Below are positions 54,006-64,000 of a DNA stretch of 64,000 bases, piece after piece. How positions within the stretch are numbered: position 1 is the first letter of the stretch; each line of letters opens with the position of its first letter. A program made the position numbers and the translations under genes. The stretch is from Eonycteris spelaea (lineage: Eukaryota > Chordata > Mammalia > Chiroptera > Pteropodidae): positions 7,192,001-7,256,000 of the forward strand of contig PUFA01000068.1 of the NCBI GenBank assembly GCA_003508835.1. The letters are read 5' to 3'. Below the pieces are notes generated by a model. The model searched no databases, was not told the DNA's origin, and saw nothing but the letters and a program-made list of their open reading frames with translations.

Positions 54006-54435
54006 TGGACCTGGCTCAGGATGTTTCTTGGCATTCTGAACTCTCAAGGTCTTATATTAGAGTTCGTAAACACAAAAGCTATGGGGTGAAGTGTGTTGCA
54101 TAATTTAGTGATGCCTGTCAAGCATATAGTCACTCTAAAAAACTCTGACAATGCTCTACAGTAGCCAATTCTTACCCGTAGAATTAAGAGCTCAGAAATT
54201 CCAAAACAGATGTTTCATGAGAGAACTAGGTTTCAAACCTAGTAGTTTCCCCAAAAATGTCTGAGTTTTAAATTTACTCTTACTTTCAGAGTTTTAATAT
54301 TTTCAAAACACTGTGCTGACCACATGATACATCTAAAGACCAGATTTGACACCAAATCTGAGTTTTAAACTTCTACAATAGGTATGAGAAAATTAAGAAT
54401 AGATTTCTCATATATAGATATTTATTTAAATATTT
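54006..54435. other. Unassigned DNA
   Basis: No element recognised. Confidence 0.4.
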
Positions 54436-54439
54436 TCAG

Positions 54440-54840
54440 AAAGTGGGTGTGGGATGATTCCATGTGCATGGGGGATTTATGTATGTTTCTATTATATGGA
54501 ATTAATCCATCAGTGTAACTCAGAAATTAATTTATAATGTATTCCAACATTGTTTATGTTATTTCCAATGGGATCAATTAATTTTTTTCTGTTTTCTCAT
54601 CCCTATCCAGTCTTATCGATGTTCTCATCCATCATTGTGTGTGTTTCTCTGTGGACAGTATTTCTAACATGTAGTTTCTGGGTCAAATGTGATTAAGTAA
54701 ATTTATTTGTGCATTTTAGCATATATCATATTTCCTTTGTGTGAATTATTTTTTCTGATAATATTTTTAAATAATGTATTGATTGAAATTAGCCTGTTCA
54801 TTTGTATTTATGTCTTATCAAACCCCTGAGAACATGGTGA
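54440..54840 (-). mobile_element. Possible old L1 fragment, antisense
   Basis: 'acatgtagtttctgggtcaa' and 'gtgattaagtaaatttattt', then 'gtgcattttagcatatatca', resemble the antisense of L1M ORF2 end ('gggattgctgggtcaaaggg ... tatgtgcatttt'). Weak elsewhere. Confidence 0.35.
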
Positions 54841-56370
54841 TTTACTCCCCTTGGATAATCCAGGGTTGCTTCACCTTCTAAAAATTTTATAAAGCATTTC
54901 CAATAATTTTGCATATCTTGTCCTGACCATTCATACTAGGGGTGGGCAGGGTTTATTAGAGGAAAGAGAGCTTGAACTTGGTGACAAATATGTTATTCAT
55001 GTAGGTTTAAACACTCAAGTATTATATTTCATTCTGCTGCCTGCGTAATCTAATAAAAAGTTTCGCTTCCAAAATGCTTGCTGAATGAGAACACATTGTA
55101 GAGTAATGTTCATTTACCAAGCCTGACAAATATAAGAAGTCTGAAATTTATGAGTAATATGACAGAAATTGGTAATTGATTCTGCTTTATAATCTATCGC
55201 CTCTACTTAGACTAGGGCTATATTTTCTTTTAAATTCAGTCCATCTTGTTCATCAGTGTTATTGAAACATAACCTGTAATAACTCCATCAGCCTTCTGAG
55301 ATAATACCTAGCTGATTTATCACTAATTCACTGTCAAATCCTCTTAACCTGTATATTTAACCTTCTTTTACTTTTCATCTTGGAGCTCGTGTGTTTATAT
55401 GAGTGTATTAACTGCAAGAAAAAATTCTATTTCTTGAAATCTATTTAATGCTTATGTTTTTAAACAGAAAATGAGACTTTTAAAAAGAGTTTGTATTCTA
55501 TGACATTCTTGGAAGATAATCAAAATCTAATACCATAGGCTTCATACTTGTTCTGTAGGGAAAACAAAATTTGATGCTGTATCTGAAAATTAAGCCAATT
55601 TAAATTGAGTGTATACAGGGCCTCTCTGCTTTATTTTTCCTACAGTCATTCTGATACTATGCTCCCAGCCTTCATGTGGCTGATACATTATTTCACAGTT
55701 CTCAGTTTGATGTTTTCCCAGGGCTTGCCAGCTTCTTCAAAAAAAGCATGTCCAATTTCTACTATTTTATGGAGAAATGGCCCTGAGAGAGAGAAACTAT
55801 CTATCGTGTCTTTTACATCCCATCCACAGCATCCAATAATCATCATCATACTAATCATAATAATATCACCAGTAATAGCTACCACTAAGAATTCTGATAA
55901 AAGTGGAAACAATGAATTTATATCTTCTCAAGTCCTGAAAACTGTTAGGAAGATAGAACTGGTATTGCCGAACTAACAGTGCAAACGTCAAATCTCAGAG
56001 GGTCTAACTACTTTCTGAAGGTCTTCTAACTCTATGACCTTTGCTCTTTCACTAACACTGTGACTATATATAAATAAAGCTGTGTTTCCTTGGTCCTGGT
56101 GAAACATTTTTCCCCTGGTTGTGCAGGGGAAATTTTTCTTCTTTCTTCGCATTCTTTTGATAGCGGGTCTTAAGCTCATGTGTAGCTTGGGGAAGATTTT
56201 GTTTCTTTGGGGTACCTTTTTGGTGTCCCCACCTCCCATACTTATGTCGATGAGACTTTACTTTTTTGGGAGAAGGAGTCCATATTTGCCAAACTTTTTT
56301 TTTTTTTTTAACAGACCAAGTCTTTTAATGAGCTCTGAGGACACTTTATATTTCATATATAAATTATATT
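54841..56370. other. Unassigned DNA
   Basis: Contains a 123-codon + strand frame (55,605-55,976) including an isoleucine-rich stretch from ATC/ATA repeats. No domain and no supporting exon context, although 'tttatttttcctacag' at about 55,630 resembles an acceptor. A 9-bp stem hairpin lies at 56,109-56,132 and a T15 run at 56,295-56,309. Confidence 0.4.
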
Positions 56371-56374
56371 AAGT

Positions 56375-56595
56375 TAACTTTCACTGAGCAGTCTACATGT
56401 CAGCCACTGTTTTGAGTGTTTCATATTCATTATTAAACCATCAAATCCTCCCAATAACTCTATGAGTCACATACTATTGTTACCCCTCGTTTTCAGATGG
56501 GAAAACTGAAGCACAGAGACCTTAAGTAATATCTTGTTGAAGGTGGTGAAGCTAGAAATAGAACCTAGACAGTCTGGCCATTGAGCCTAGATTGT
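56375..56595 (-). mobile_element. MIR SINE, antisense, near full length
   Basis: 'tttcactgagcagtctacat', 'gtcagccactgttttgagtg', 'atcctcccaataactctatg', 'gttttcagatgggaaaactg', 'aagcacagagaccttaagta', 'agaacctagacagtctggcc'. Confidence 0.87.
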
Positions 56596-56624
56596 TAAAC
56601 ATTCCTTATATCATGTCTCCATAT

Positions 56625-56830
56625 CATAGTTTCTATCTTCAAAGAGCTCATACACTGTTGGAGGAGACATGATGGAACCTGAGTATGGTGAACAGGGGAG
56701 AAGAGTGGATAAGGAAAGCTGCTAAGAGAAGTAGCACCAGTCCTGAGTGAGCCTTAAGATAAGCAAAGATGAGAGGAATGAGCTCTCTTGGCCAAGGGAG
56801 CCAAGGTGTGGAAAACAATTTTTCAATTTC
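56625..56830 (-). mobile_element. Possible L2 fragment, antisense
   Basis: 'ttctatcttcaaagagctca', 'tacactgttggaggagacat' correspond to reversed L2 ('ccctcaaggagcttacagtc'). The rest fits loosely. Confidence 0.5.
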
Positions 56831-56950
56831 TTTTAAACTCTATAGATTTAAATCTAATATGCACATGTTGCATTGTTGATCGTACCTTGTATTTGAATTG
56901 CACTTTACAACAGTGTATCTCTCTTGTTCAGTGAGATAGCAAAGCAAAAA

Positions 56951-56980
56951 CAACAACAACAACAACAACAACAACAAAAA
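56951..56980 (+). repeat. (CAA)9 microsatellite
   Basis: Nine CAA units ending in an A run. Confidence 0.95.
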
Positions 56981-57149
56981 GGTTTTCTTGAGAGATTCTG
57001 AATTGTGTTAGAAGTAAAGTGGTACTACTGTTGTTATGTAGGCAAGCTAGTGGCAGAGCCAAGACGCAGACAGCAGTTCCATTAGACTTTGGCTTCTGTT
57101 AGGAAGTCAATTTATAAGTCACTGAGTCCCTAAAGTCTTTCTAAATGAC

Positions 57150-57390
57150 AATGACGGTTATCGATTACTGAATGCTTACCAAAGAAAAAGTATAGTGTTA
57201 AGAGCTTAATATGCATGACCTTTTTTAAAAAAAATTTAGAAATCCCTATGTGACAGATATCACTGGCTCAATTTTATATGTAAGAAAACCAAATTTGGAG
57301 GAGTTATATAATTGTCCCAATAAAGTTAATTTACCAAGACTGGTAATAAACAAGGCCAAGTCTGACTCTGAAGACTTCAGTAAGCAAATA
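57150..57390 (-). mobile_element. MIR SINE, antisense
   Basis: 'tcgattactgaatgcttacc', 'gttaagagcttaatatgcat', 'aatccctatgtgacagatat', 'tttatatgtaagaaaaccaa', 'taataaacaaggccaagtct', 'gactctgaagac'. Opposed 85- and 97-codon frames here are shadows of it. Confidence 0.72.
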
Positions 57391-57790
57391 GTCACATTTA
57401 TTGGCAAAATCCAAACAGTATTTAAATGTTTGTACCAATACATAGTTATTAAAATATTTGTGCCCAACTGTCTCACTTTGCAATTCTGGAATAGTCTTTC
57501 TTTTTGAAATCTGGATTTTATCTTGGTTCCTGACTCCATGGCAAAGCAACCCTCAGTACTCTGTCTTTCTTAATATACTATCACTGTCTATCATAGTTGA
57601 CCATCAGATCAAAGATTCATTATAGGGTAATACTTCTGACAAGTATTCTATTTTCTGATTTCTATTTTATTCTGGGAGCAATAGATGGACAACTTATTAA
57701 GTAGTGGTATAACAAAGAGAGAGAGAGACTGGGAGTTATATCACTAACACTGAGATGCCTTACCACGTACCCTACTCTTCTTGGAGTTAG
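57391..57790. other. Unassigned DNA
   Basis: About 400 bp, no element recognised apart from a small GA patch at 57,717. Confidence 0.4.
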
Positions 57791-57794
57791 AGCG

Positions 57795-57942
57795 CACAAC
57801 TTTTATCATGTTCCAGTCATCACACACTGTCTTCAGAACACCAAATGAAACTGAATGTTATCATTTGTATTTCACAGAAGAGGAAACTGAGGCTCAGAGC
57901 AGTTAAGATGATGCTGTAAAATTACATGGTTTGGGGTAGAGG
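57795..57942 (-). mobile_element. MIR SINE, antisense
   Basis: 'catgttccagtcatcacaca', 'ttatcatttgtatttcacag', 'gaggaaactgaggctcagag' (57,880-57,899), 'ttaagatgatgctgtaaaat'. Confidence 0.8.
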
Positions 57943-58008
57943 CCGTCTTCTCTTTTACATTTTATTACTCTGTCCTATTATGTCCTTTATTACATTAGCA
58001 TCATTACC

Positions 58009-58040
58009 TTTCTTTCTTTCTTTCTTTTTTTTTTTTTTTT
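58009..58040 (+). repeat. (TTTC)4 and T16 tract
   Basis: Four TTTC units merge into sixteen T bases; pyrimidine-only. Confidence 0.9.
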
Positions 58041-58189
58041 GGCAAGGCCCTCGCCCTCATTAGGATATTCTTGATATTCTGTGCTCTACCTTGTTGGCTT
58101 TTGACTTTTCAGTAACTAATTACTAACTTTATTTTTTTAAATGATTTAGCACCACCCCACCCGAGTTGCTATCATTTCTTTAACAATTA

Positions 58190-58265
58190 AGTACTAGTCA
58201 GGAGACCTGAATACTAGTTTTAGATGTACCATCTACCTTCCACCAATAACTAAAAGTCACAACAT
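58190..58265 (+). mobile_element. MIR fragment
   Basis: 'agtcaggagacctgaatact', 'agttttagatgtaccatcta' resembles the 5' core of a sense MIR. Short. Confidence 0.45.
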
Positions 58266-58324
58266 ATTGCTTTGGCTTCTTCTGTAGAAGCCAATTATGT
58301 CCATCATGGGAGGAATACAATATT

Positions 58325-58562
58325 GGAATGGAAACCCTGGGCTCTGGGGTGGATCACACCAGTTCATGCCCTGAGTCTGATGCTAACTCTGTGTCCTGTG
58401 ATAGCTTGGCTCTCAGTGCTTCAGCTTTTTCATCTGTTAAATGTGCATGAAAGCAGCGCCAAGTATGTTGTATTGTAGTGAGAATTAAATGAAACGTGTG
58501 AAAAAACTTAGCACAGCACCTGACAAACAGTAAATATTACACAAATATTTTTATTATACCAT
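58325..58562 (+). mobile_element. MIR SINE, near full length
   Basis: 'ggaaaccctgggctctgggg', 'gatgctaactctgtgtcctg', 'tcagctttttcatctgttaa', 'gtagtgagaattaaatgaaa', 'cttagcacagcacctgacaa', 'acagtaaatattacacaaat'. The 68-codon frame at 58,272-58,478 lies on it and is chance. Confidence 0.87.
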
Positions 58563-58982
58563 TTTATAGGAGTTTTTAATTGTTTTGTTTTATTTTTTAT
58601 TGCGAGAAGGAACATTTGCCAAATTCACCATGTCACTAATACCATCAGGCTCTATAGATATTTGTTTATTGCTTGAACCCATTCCTTTCATCTTCCAGAA
58701 ACACATTTGTGGATTTCTAATTGTGATTTGGAATACTGATGTTTAATTACTGTTACAACTGCTTTTCTGAGATCTTCTAAGCTCTCCTCTACAGATGCTC
58801 ACTCCGCAGTATTTTGTTCTTCTCCCTGGTCTGCTTTAGTCACCAATAGACTTTCACCCATGCTCCATCATTCTGCAAATCCTTAGAATCTTTTGACTGT
58901 TGATAGTCCCTTCCAATATCTTTAATGTCGCTGGTTTCATTCTTTCTTTTCATTTTACTGAGTTATCTGGAATGCTTGTACT
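58563..58982. other. Unassigned DNA
   Basis: About 420 bp, no element named. Confidence 0.4.
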
Positions 58983-58984
58983 CA

Positions 58985-59145
58985 TTGCATCATTCAGATA
59001 TAGACACTTTCACTTAATCCACATAAAAATTCTATCAGGTAAATGCTTTGAATTCCATTTTACAGATGGAAAAATGAGGAACACAGGGATTAAGAAAATT
59101 TCCCAGTTCATCCAACAGCAAATAACAGAACCCTGATTATATTCC
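58985..59145 (-). mobile_element. MIR SINE, antisense
   Basis: 'cacttaatccacataaaaat', 'tctatcaggtaaatgctttg', 'aattccattttacagatgga', 'aaaatgaggaacacagggat', 'acagcaaataacagaaccct'. Confidence 0.83.
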
Positions 59146-60005
59146 ATGTTCTTCATACTTCAAACCCACTGTCAGAAAAGAGAGCAGTGTTTTGTTTTGC
59201 TTCAGAAGGATCCAGAACTGTCAAAGCCTTGCTCAGATGCAAAGGGGCCAAGGGAGATTGTAGGGTAGAGAGTGCTATCTCAACATATGCACCTTTCTAG
59301 GTAAGCTTATCTGAGTGAATAGATACAAATGCAGCTGGCCCACAGGCTGGGGAATTAAAAAAGGAGCAGCAAAAAGAGAACCAAAAACACAAAGACTTTT
59401 TTGTTGTAAATCCTTGCCTTTGTTATGAAAGGAAGTGCCTGATTCCAGCTGTGATTGTATATATGTTTCAGAGAACAAAGCTTTATAATAGTATCCTTGT
59501 CCCAACTAGACTGACAAATTAACACTTACTGATGGTGGTCCACACCTCTCTACCACATGGGGATGGCAGCTGTTGCTAACAAGCACACTGAGGGAGAGGT
59601 GCTATAGATTGCTTGACTTGAAGAGTCTATCTTATATCTTTTATGTGTAGTACTTAAAAAGACAAATAAATGTATGTGTACATAAAAATATATCAATATT
59701 TGATAATGTATATACATATTTGTTCATTGATTCACCCAAAGTTTATTTTATCAAGTGCTAGGTCTATGAACAAAACATGCATTTTGAAAGTAGAAATAGA
59801 TGATTATTTATTCTGTTTACATTTAGAATTATTGCATAATCTCTTTCATATAATTATACATACTTATGATATGTTAATATTCAATAGGTGAGAGTTTATG
59901 GTATATGTGTATAATTTTCTGTAACTATTATAGATGACATATGTGCATATGTTTCTCTATATCTTGCTCTATCCATTGTTTACATCTCAGACTATTACTG
60001 AAAGG
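59146..60005. other. Unassigned DNA
   Basis: About 860 bp with no element recognised; frames of 73-76 codons are not supported. Confidence 0.45.
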
Positions 60006-60009
60006 AACC

Positions 60010-60248
60010 ATGATTTTGAGTCAAATAGGTATAGATTTAAAATTATATGCTCCCACTCAATATGTATATAACCACAGATAATTTATTAATTTACCACTTT
60101 GATTCTAGGTTTCCTTCTTTGTAAACATAGGATAATGAAAGTACCTTAGGTACTGTTGTGACAATGAAATAAGAATTCATGTGAAGCACAAAGCAAAGGG
60201 CTTGGCACATAGTAAATGGTCAATAAAAGTCAGCTGTGATAATGATTA
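60010..60248 (+). mobile_element. MIR SINE
   Basis: 'ttttgagtcaaataggtata', 'tatgtatataaccacagata', 'tttccttctttgtaaacata', 'gtgaagcacaaagcaaaggg', 'cttggcacatagtaaatggt', 'caataaaagtcagctgtgat'. Confidence 0.8.
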
Positions 60249-60429
60249 AGACATACCCGTACATTCAATTCAGCATGTAATTGCCAAACTTATATTATAT
60301 TTAATATCTTATATTACATTAGCATGTATGACATATGCTTATAAATATTACAGACTTATATATGAATATGCTAGCTTTTATCAAGTATAACTTGCCTACC
60401 TATTTTGACTTTTATGTAGTAGGTACATA

Positions 60430-60930
60430 TAAATATATTTAACTCAATATGCATTAATTGAGAAATTTTTTGAACCAGCCTCCATGTTAGTCCCTGGGGT
60501 GTTAAAATAACTAAAATATATGTGCTGCATTTAAACTGTACCTCGAGATGTTCAGGAAGAAAGATATACAAATAAATAATTATAACATTGTGATAAAATA
60601 TAATAGCAGTAGAATGGTGGGTGGAAGACGTCTAAGAAAATCCCTTCTGCCTTGGAGGACAAAAGAAGGGATTCAGGGGAGAGGAGGCAATTGGAATGGG
60701 CCTTAAAAGATGAAAACGAGCTCATTCACAGTGTGATAGATGGGACAGGGAACAGCTCATGCACAGACATGGTAGCAGATGAATCTGAAAAGCAAAGATT
60801 AGTTTTTGTTTGTGTGTTAGTTTAATTTCTATCACATTACACAGTTTGAAGTTTGTAGGTAATGAGGCGCCATCAAAGACTTATAATTAAGAGGTAACCT
60901 GGACGGATCTATATTACAGAAAGTTTTTTG
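60430..60930 (-). mobile_element. L2 LINE 3' region, antisense
   Basis: 'tcaatatgcattaattgaga', 'ctccatgttagtccctgggg', 'tgtacctcgagatgttcagg', 'aatatacaaataaataatta'-type wording, then purine-rich inner parts ('gaatgggccttaaaagatga', 'gggacagggaacagctcatg', 'gtaatgaggcgccatcaaag'). Confidence 0.65.
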
Positions 60931-61004
60931 GTACAAAAAGTAAGATAAGGAGAAATTGGGGAAGGAAGATAATTTAGGAGGTTATTGAAAAGTTACCAAA
61001 TAAT

Positions 61005-61218
61005 TGTATTTGTGTAATCTCTTCCACTTAACAAAAACATATCCATTAATTGCTTCTCATGCAACTCTGTACAGTTTACCTGTGTTTCCATTAGATTGTT
61101 AACTCTTGAGGGCTTTGGTTTGCCTGTCTCTGACTCCCTTGTGCTTTGTACAGGGCCAGAACAATAAATGTAGAGTAAGCATAGGTTTAAATGTGGAATG
61201 AACAAAAGAATGATTGTT
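61005..61218 (+). mobile_element. L2 LINE 3' end
   Basis: 'tccattagattgttaactct', 'tgagggctttggtttgcctg', 'ttgtgctttgtacagggcca', 'gaacaataaatgtagagtaa', 'tgtggaatgaacaaaagaat'. Lies back to back with the antisense L2 upstream. Confidence 0.78.
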
Positions 61219-61902
61219 TACCATTATAGAGCTAGAAATGGATTTGAGAGTCCAAGGTCTTTTTAGCAGTTTGAATAACAAATCTTCCCCTACCAAAATA
61301 TCTAAGTATCATCATGTATGATGCTTATAATGTTATTGTGAAATGTTACTGTTAAAAAAAAAAAAAACTGGTTAGCTTAAAAGCAGAGCAGGTTTCATCA
61401 TCTCGCTCTGCTTCCAAGTATAAAGTATGTACAAGAACTCAAAACCTTTTCTCGTGGAAACATATTTGCAGAGTCATTCTCAATTCATGTATAATAAAAC
61501 TACTAAAAATGCAATGTAGAAAGGAGCAAGCCCAGAGGCACAATCCAGATCTTCTGATAGGAAATAGATATCTGTAAGTTTTGGCAAGTCACCAATCACA
61601 AGAATGATTCTTCATTTTTAGCCAAGTGATAAATTGTTTGCTTTATAGGATTTCCAGACTTAGCAAAATTAAATATATTCCATATGTAATTTAAGATAAA
61701 CATTTAATACATTTTTAGTATAAGTATATACCATGAAATATCAGTGACCTTTTCCTCATTTTTATTAAATTCATCCCTCCATGTTCTATTTTTAAAACCC
61801 ATTGAAATCCCATCTACCCTTATGCTTCAACTCCCATGTTGACATTTATGACATTGTCAAGGTTTTCTCTAGAATATACCTCTTTCTTGAGCTCTGATTA
61901 AG
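61219..61902. other. Unassigned DNA
   Basis: An A13 run at 61,354-61,366. A faint sense L2 may lie at 61,740-61,890 ('attgaaatcccatctaccct'). Otherwise nothing. Confidence 0.4.
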
Positions 61903-61904
61903 TA

Positions 61905-62060
61905 GCCCAAAATGTCTTTTGAAATGTTCCTCAGTTTCTTTACCACTAAATGAGAATAATACTAGTACCAATTTGACGGGCTGCTGTGAAGATTTAATGA
62001 ATGCTTCTTTTTTTTTTTTTTTTTTTTTAAGTACATAGACTAATTCCTGGAATACATGAA
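61905..62060 (+). mobile_element. MIR SINE with internal T21
   Basis: 'atgttcctcagtttctttac', 'cactaaatgagaataatact', 'gggctgctgtgaagatttaa', 'tgaatgcttc' then 21 T bases (62,008-62,028), then 'aagtacatagactaattcct'. The T run sits in the MIR body. Confidence 0.72.
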
Positions 62061-62374
62061 CTTAAACTATATGAATTTTCCATTATTTATAGGTCAAATA
62101 CTGGTGAGTTCTAACAGAAAGCACAACATGTTTGTTTACTACAGTTATCAGTAGTATTGTCTTACCTCTACCCATGCATATTGTATCCCCTCACTCATGT
62201 GACAGCACTGTAACTTTCTGCAAGAATAACATATATACGTGCCCGGTGTTCAGGCTCACCTCGAATACGGCAATTCCATATTCTGGGCTTGCAAATAACC
62301 ACCATCGTAATCTTCCTAAAACTCAGGCCATCTCAGATATCATTTATGGCCTTATTTCTGAGGTCATGTTGTAA

Positions 62375-62455
62375 AAAAGACCCTGATCTGCCACCGAATA
62401 GCTGTGTGTGTAACCTTTGACAAGTCACTTCACCACTCTCTCACTATGGCTTGTG
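62375..62455 (+). mobile_element. MIR fragment
   Basis: 'gatctgccaccgaatagctg', 'tgtgtgtaacctttgacaag', 'tcacttcaccactctctcac' is the core of a sense MIR, cut off by the next element. Confidence 0.62.
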
Positions 62456-62479
62456 GTTATCTATCTCTGCTCCTTTACT

Positions 62480-62600
62480 CACAAATTGTCCTCATCTGGA
62501 ATATGTTACCACTCTCACTCTGCTCCATATTTGCCTATCTAAATGTCCTCATCCTTTAAGCCTAAGCTTAAAAGCTCTTTCACACATTTTTTTTTACTCA
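62480..62600 (+). mobile_element. L2 LINE fragment
   Basis: 'catctggaatatgttaccac', then 'gtcctcatcctttaagccta', 'agcttaaaagctctttcaca' resembles the L2 stretch 'ctggaatgctcttcc ... cttcaagtctcagctcaaat'. The first 39 bases recur at 63,182. Confidence 0.55.
62486..62524 (+). repeat. 39-bp dispersed direct repeat, copy 1
   Basis: 'ttgtcctcatctggaatatg' then 'ttaccactctcactctgct'. The same 39 bases with one difference (T to C) occur at 63,182-63,220. Confidence 0.95.
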
Positions 62601-63030
62601 TGCAAAATTCTATTTAGCATGAATCATATTCCAGAACATAGATATATCTCAAAGCGCTAAGTTTATCTGCTGGTATCAGTGTACTGCTGCTTGATGCCCT
62701 TATAGGCATTGTTACATTTCAGCCATACAATTATCCTATGGAGTAACTGATGCCATGTCCCATCCTGTTAATTTGACTTCATAGAAGCTAAATCTATTGA
62801 TAAAACTAAGATTCTAAGCCTGTTGTGATTCATTTCCACCATGACAGAAGCCATGTACTCTCAAAAGAATTTTCATATTTAGTGTGAACCTCAAAAGTAT
62901 TTTTCACAAATTGCTCTGTAATCTGTTCTTTATGTATTGGTTTTATTCCTTGCATAGTTTAGGGGCTTCTTTAGTCTAAGAATTACGTTGATTTAATAAT
63001 CTTTGTATATCTTGATTCATGTTGCATAAT
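62601..63030. other. Unassigned DNA
   Basis: A possible antisense MIR scrap at 62,690-62,830 ('ttacatttcagccatacaat', 'tatcctatggagtaactgat'). Nothing firm. Confidence 0.4.
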
Positions 63031-63034
63031 AATA

Positions 63035-63318
63035 ATAAAAGTGACAGTTATTAAATGCTACAAAGTATCAATATTGCATTATCATTTTTCTATCTTCTTA
63101 ATTCTTTAAAATGAAATAAATCAAACAAGCAGTAAACAGATCTATTGACATTTAACTTATAACTGTCAACTATTGCTAACTTTGTCCTCATCTGGAATAT
63201 GTTACCACTCCCACTCTGCTTATAAGTAAGGAAATCTGAGCCACATAGCTATTTAGTGAGGTGCTCAGGAATTACGCTAGATGAACCTGCTCTAAAACTC
63301 AGCACTTTCCACTAAATT
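63035..63318 (-). mobile_element. MIR SINE, antisense, interrupted
   Basis: 'acagttattaaatgctacaa' at one end; 'ataagtaaggaaatctgagc', 'cacatagctatttagtgagg', 'ctctaaaactcagcactttc' at the other. Between 'ctattgctaac' and 'tataagtaagg' the expected MIR core is broken by the 39-bp second copy. Confidence 0.6.
63182..63220 (+). repeat. 39-bp dispersed direct repeat, copy 2
   Basis: Same as 62,486-62,524 with one mismatch ('cccactctgct'), same orientation, 696 bp downstream, embedded in an antisense MIR. Confidence 0.95.
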
Positions 63319-63448
63319 TCACTGCCCCATTTATTTAAGCAACAGCAGCATCTATTTATATGCCCCACAAGTGCTCACAGTTAAAATCAGAAATAAGAAA
63401 TTGCCCGTTTGCTTTGCCTTTGGAGTTTTTAAAATAGGCAAGTGGAAA

Positions 63449-63472
63449 GTTTGTTTGTTTGTTTGTTTGTTT
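63449..63472 (+). repeat. (GTTT)6 microsatellite
   Basis: Six perfect GTTT units. Confidence 0.95.
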
Positions 63473-63524
63473 AATGTAAAATAACCAAGTTTTTTAATCC
63501 TGACTTTCACTGGACACATTGATT

Positions 63525-63900
63525 TCTTTCATCCATTAATTTTTTCTATAAATAGTCATTAAGATTTTAGTATGCATCACTATTCTAAAGGCTAAAGATA
63601 AGTTTAACAAGTTAAACCTGTCTCTACCTTCCCATGCTCATAGTTCAGTGAGAAAGACAGGAACCAAGTGATTCTAGATGTGAGCAGGGTTTCAGTCAAG
63701 TTAAAATGCAGAGATGAGCTGCAATGGCCTCAGGCTGGAAAGGTGTGCCCGGGTGGTGTTCATGAAGAATTGTGAAAGCTTCTGAGACCCTGACAATGTG
63801 GGGAGAGCAAGAAAAGCACTGAAGAGAAGAGCAAAAAGGTACAAACTCACTACAGTAGTAGAATGCCACATGATAGGAAAGAAGAGCATTTTAAAGTATC
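63525..63900 (-). mobile_element. L2 LINE 3' region, antisense
   Basis: 'ttcatccattaattttttct', 'gtatgcatcactattctaaa', 'aacctgtctctaccttccca', 'tgctcatagttcagtgagaa', 'agacaggaaccaagtgattc' and inner purine-rich wording to about 63,900. Confidence 0.68.
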
Positions 63901-64000
63901 TGGTATGCAGGGATGAGGAGGTGCAGCGGTAGTCAGAGAGCGGAGTTCACAGGTGTTGCTGCCATGTTAAGCAGCTAGGACTTTACTAAAAAGCAACTTA

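Noticed and set aside
55605..55976. 123-codon + strand frame preceded by an acceptor-like 'tttatttttcctacag'
   Set aside because: No recognisable domain, an isoleucine run from ATC/ATA repeats, and no donor or neighbouring exon; AT-rich DNA yields such frames by chance.
56109..56132. Hairpin 'tttcccctg' / 'caggggaaa' with a 6-base loop, considered as a small RNA or terminator
   Set aside because: A 9-bp stem is expected by chance in 64 kb, and a bacterial-type terminator has no meaning in this genome.
1..64000. Many similar MIR copies at intervals, considered as an array or CRISPR-like structure
   Set aside because: Spacing is irregular, orientation mixed, divergence high; ordinary dispersed SINEs.

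Overview
This 64 kb window is mammalian nuclear DNA: AT-rich, dense in decayed eutherian interspersed repeats and microsatellites, with no operon-like gene packing. I see no protein-coding gene or exon, no RNA gene, CpG island or CRISPR array. The longest open frame is only 131 codons and lies antisense inside an old LINE-1. The window is best read as a gene desert or a piece of a very large intron. I did not find an undescribed biological system in it; the interest lies in how the repeats are built and rearranged.

Taxon. The oldest layer (L2, MIR, MLT1/MaLR LTRs, MER5, MER20, a CR1/L3-like scrap) is shared by placental mammals. The two youngest LINE-1 inserts (4,510-5,897 and 30,311-30,665) have the 3' end wording I associate with bat L1s: a conserved block around 'aaaagcaacaaatgaacagg', then a G-rich tract, then an 'accccaataaa'-like end. 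No Alu, rodent B1/B2, carnivore SINEC, ruminant Bov-tA/BovB or equid ERE element is visible. That fits a bat, perhaps a lineage poor in recent SINEs such as a pteropodid, but the assignment is inference from memory of repeat consensus sequences.

Layout. 1-4.2 kb: L2 fragments, an MLT1 LTR and unassigned DNA. 4.26-6.34 kb: an old L1 split by a younger L1. 6.9-7.4 kb: a nearly complete MLT1 LTR. 7.4-27.2 kb: scattered MIR/L2, a second MLT1 LTR (12.4-12.8 kb), MER5 (16.9 kb) and a 108-bp pyrimidine tract (18.7 kb). 27.26-30.88 kb: an L1MA-type element with 5' UTR and ORF1 remnant but most of ORF2 missing, whose 3' UTR holds a second young L1 with a clean 10-bp target duplication. 31.0 kb: MER20. 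34.5 kb: a compact MER1-like hAT element with both termini. 35.5 kb and 52.9-53.0 kb: near-perfect palindromic microsatellites. 36.6-37.1 kb: an ERVL-like LTR. 41.9-42.2 kb: a third nearly complete MaLR LTR, reversed. 44.1 kb: a (GA)18 tract joined to 53 bases of strict purine-pyrimidine alternation. 45-64 kb: mainly MIR and L2 fragments. Near the end, a 39-bp piece of an L2-like sequence (62,486) recurs inside a MIR (63,182), suggesting a templated insertion.

Nothing here works together as a pathway. Repeat family names are recognised by eye from remembered consensus sequences; element edges are accurate to roughly 10-30 bp unless a terminus or target duplication is described.
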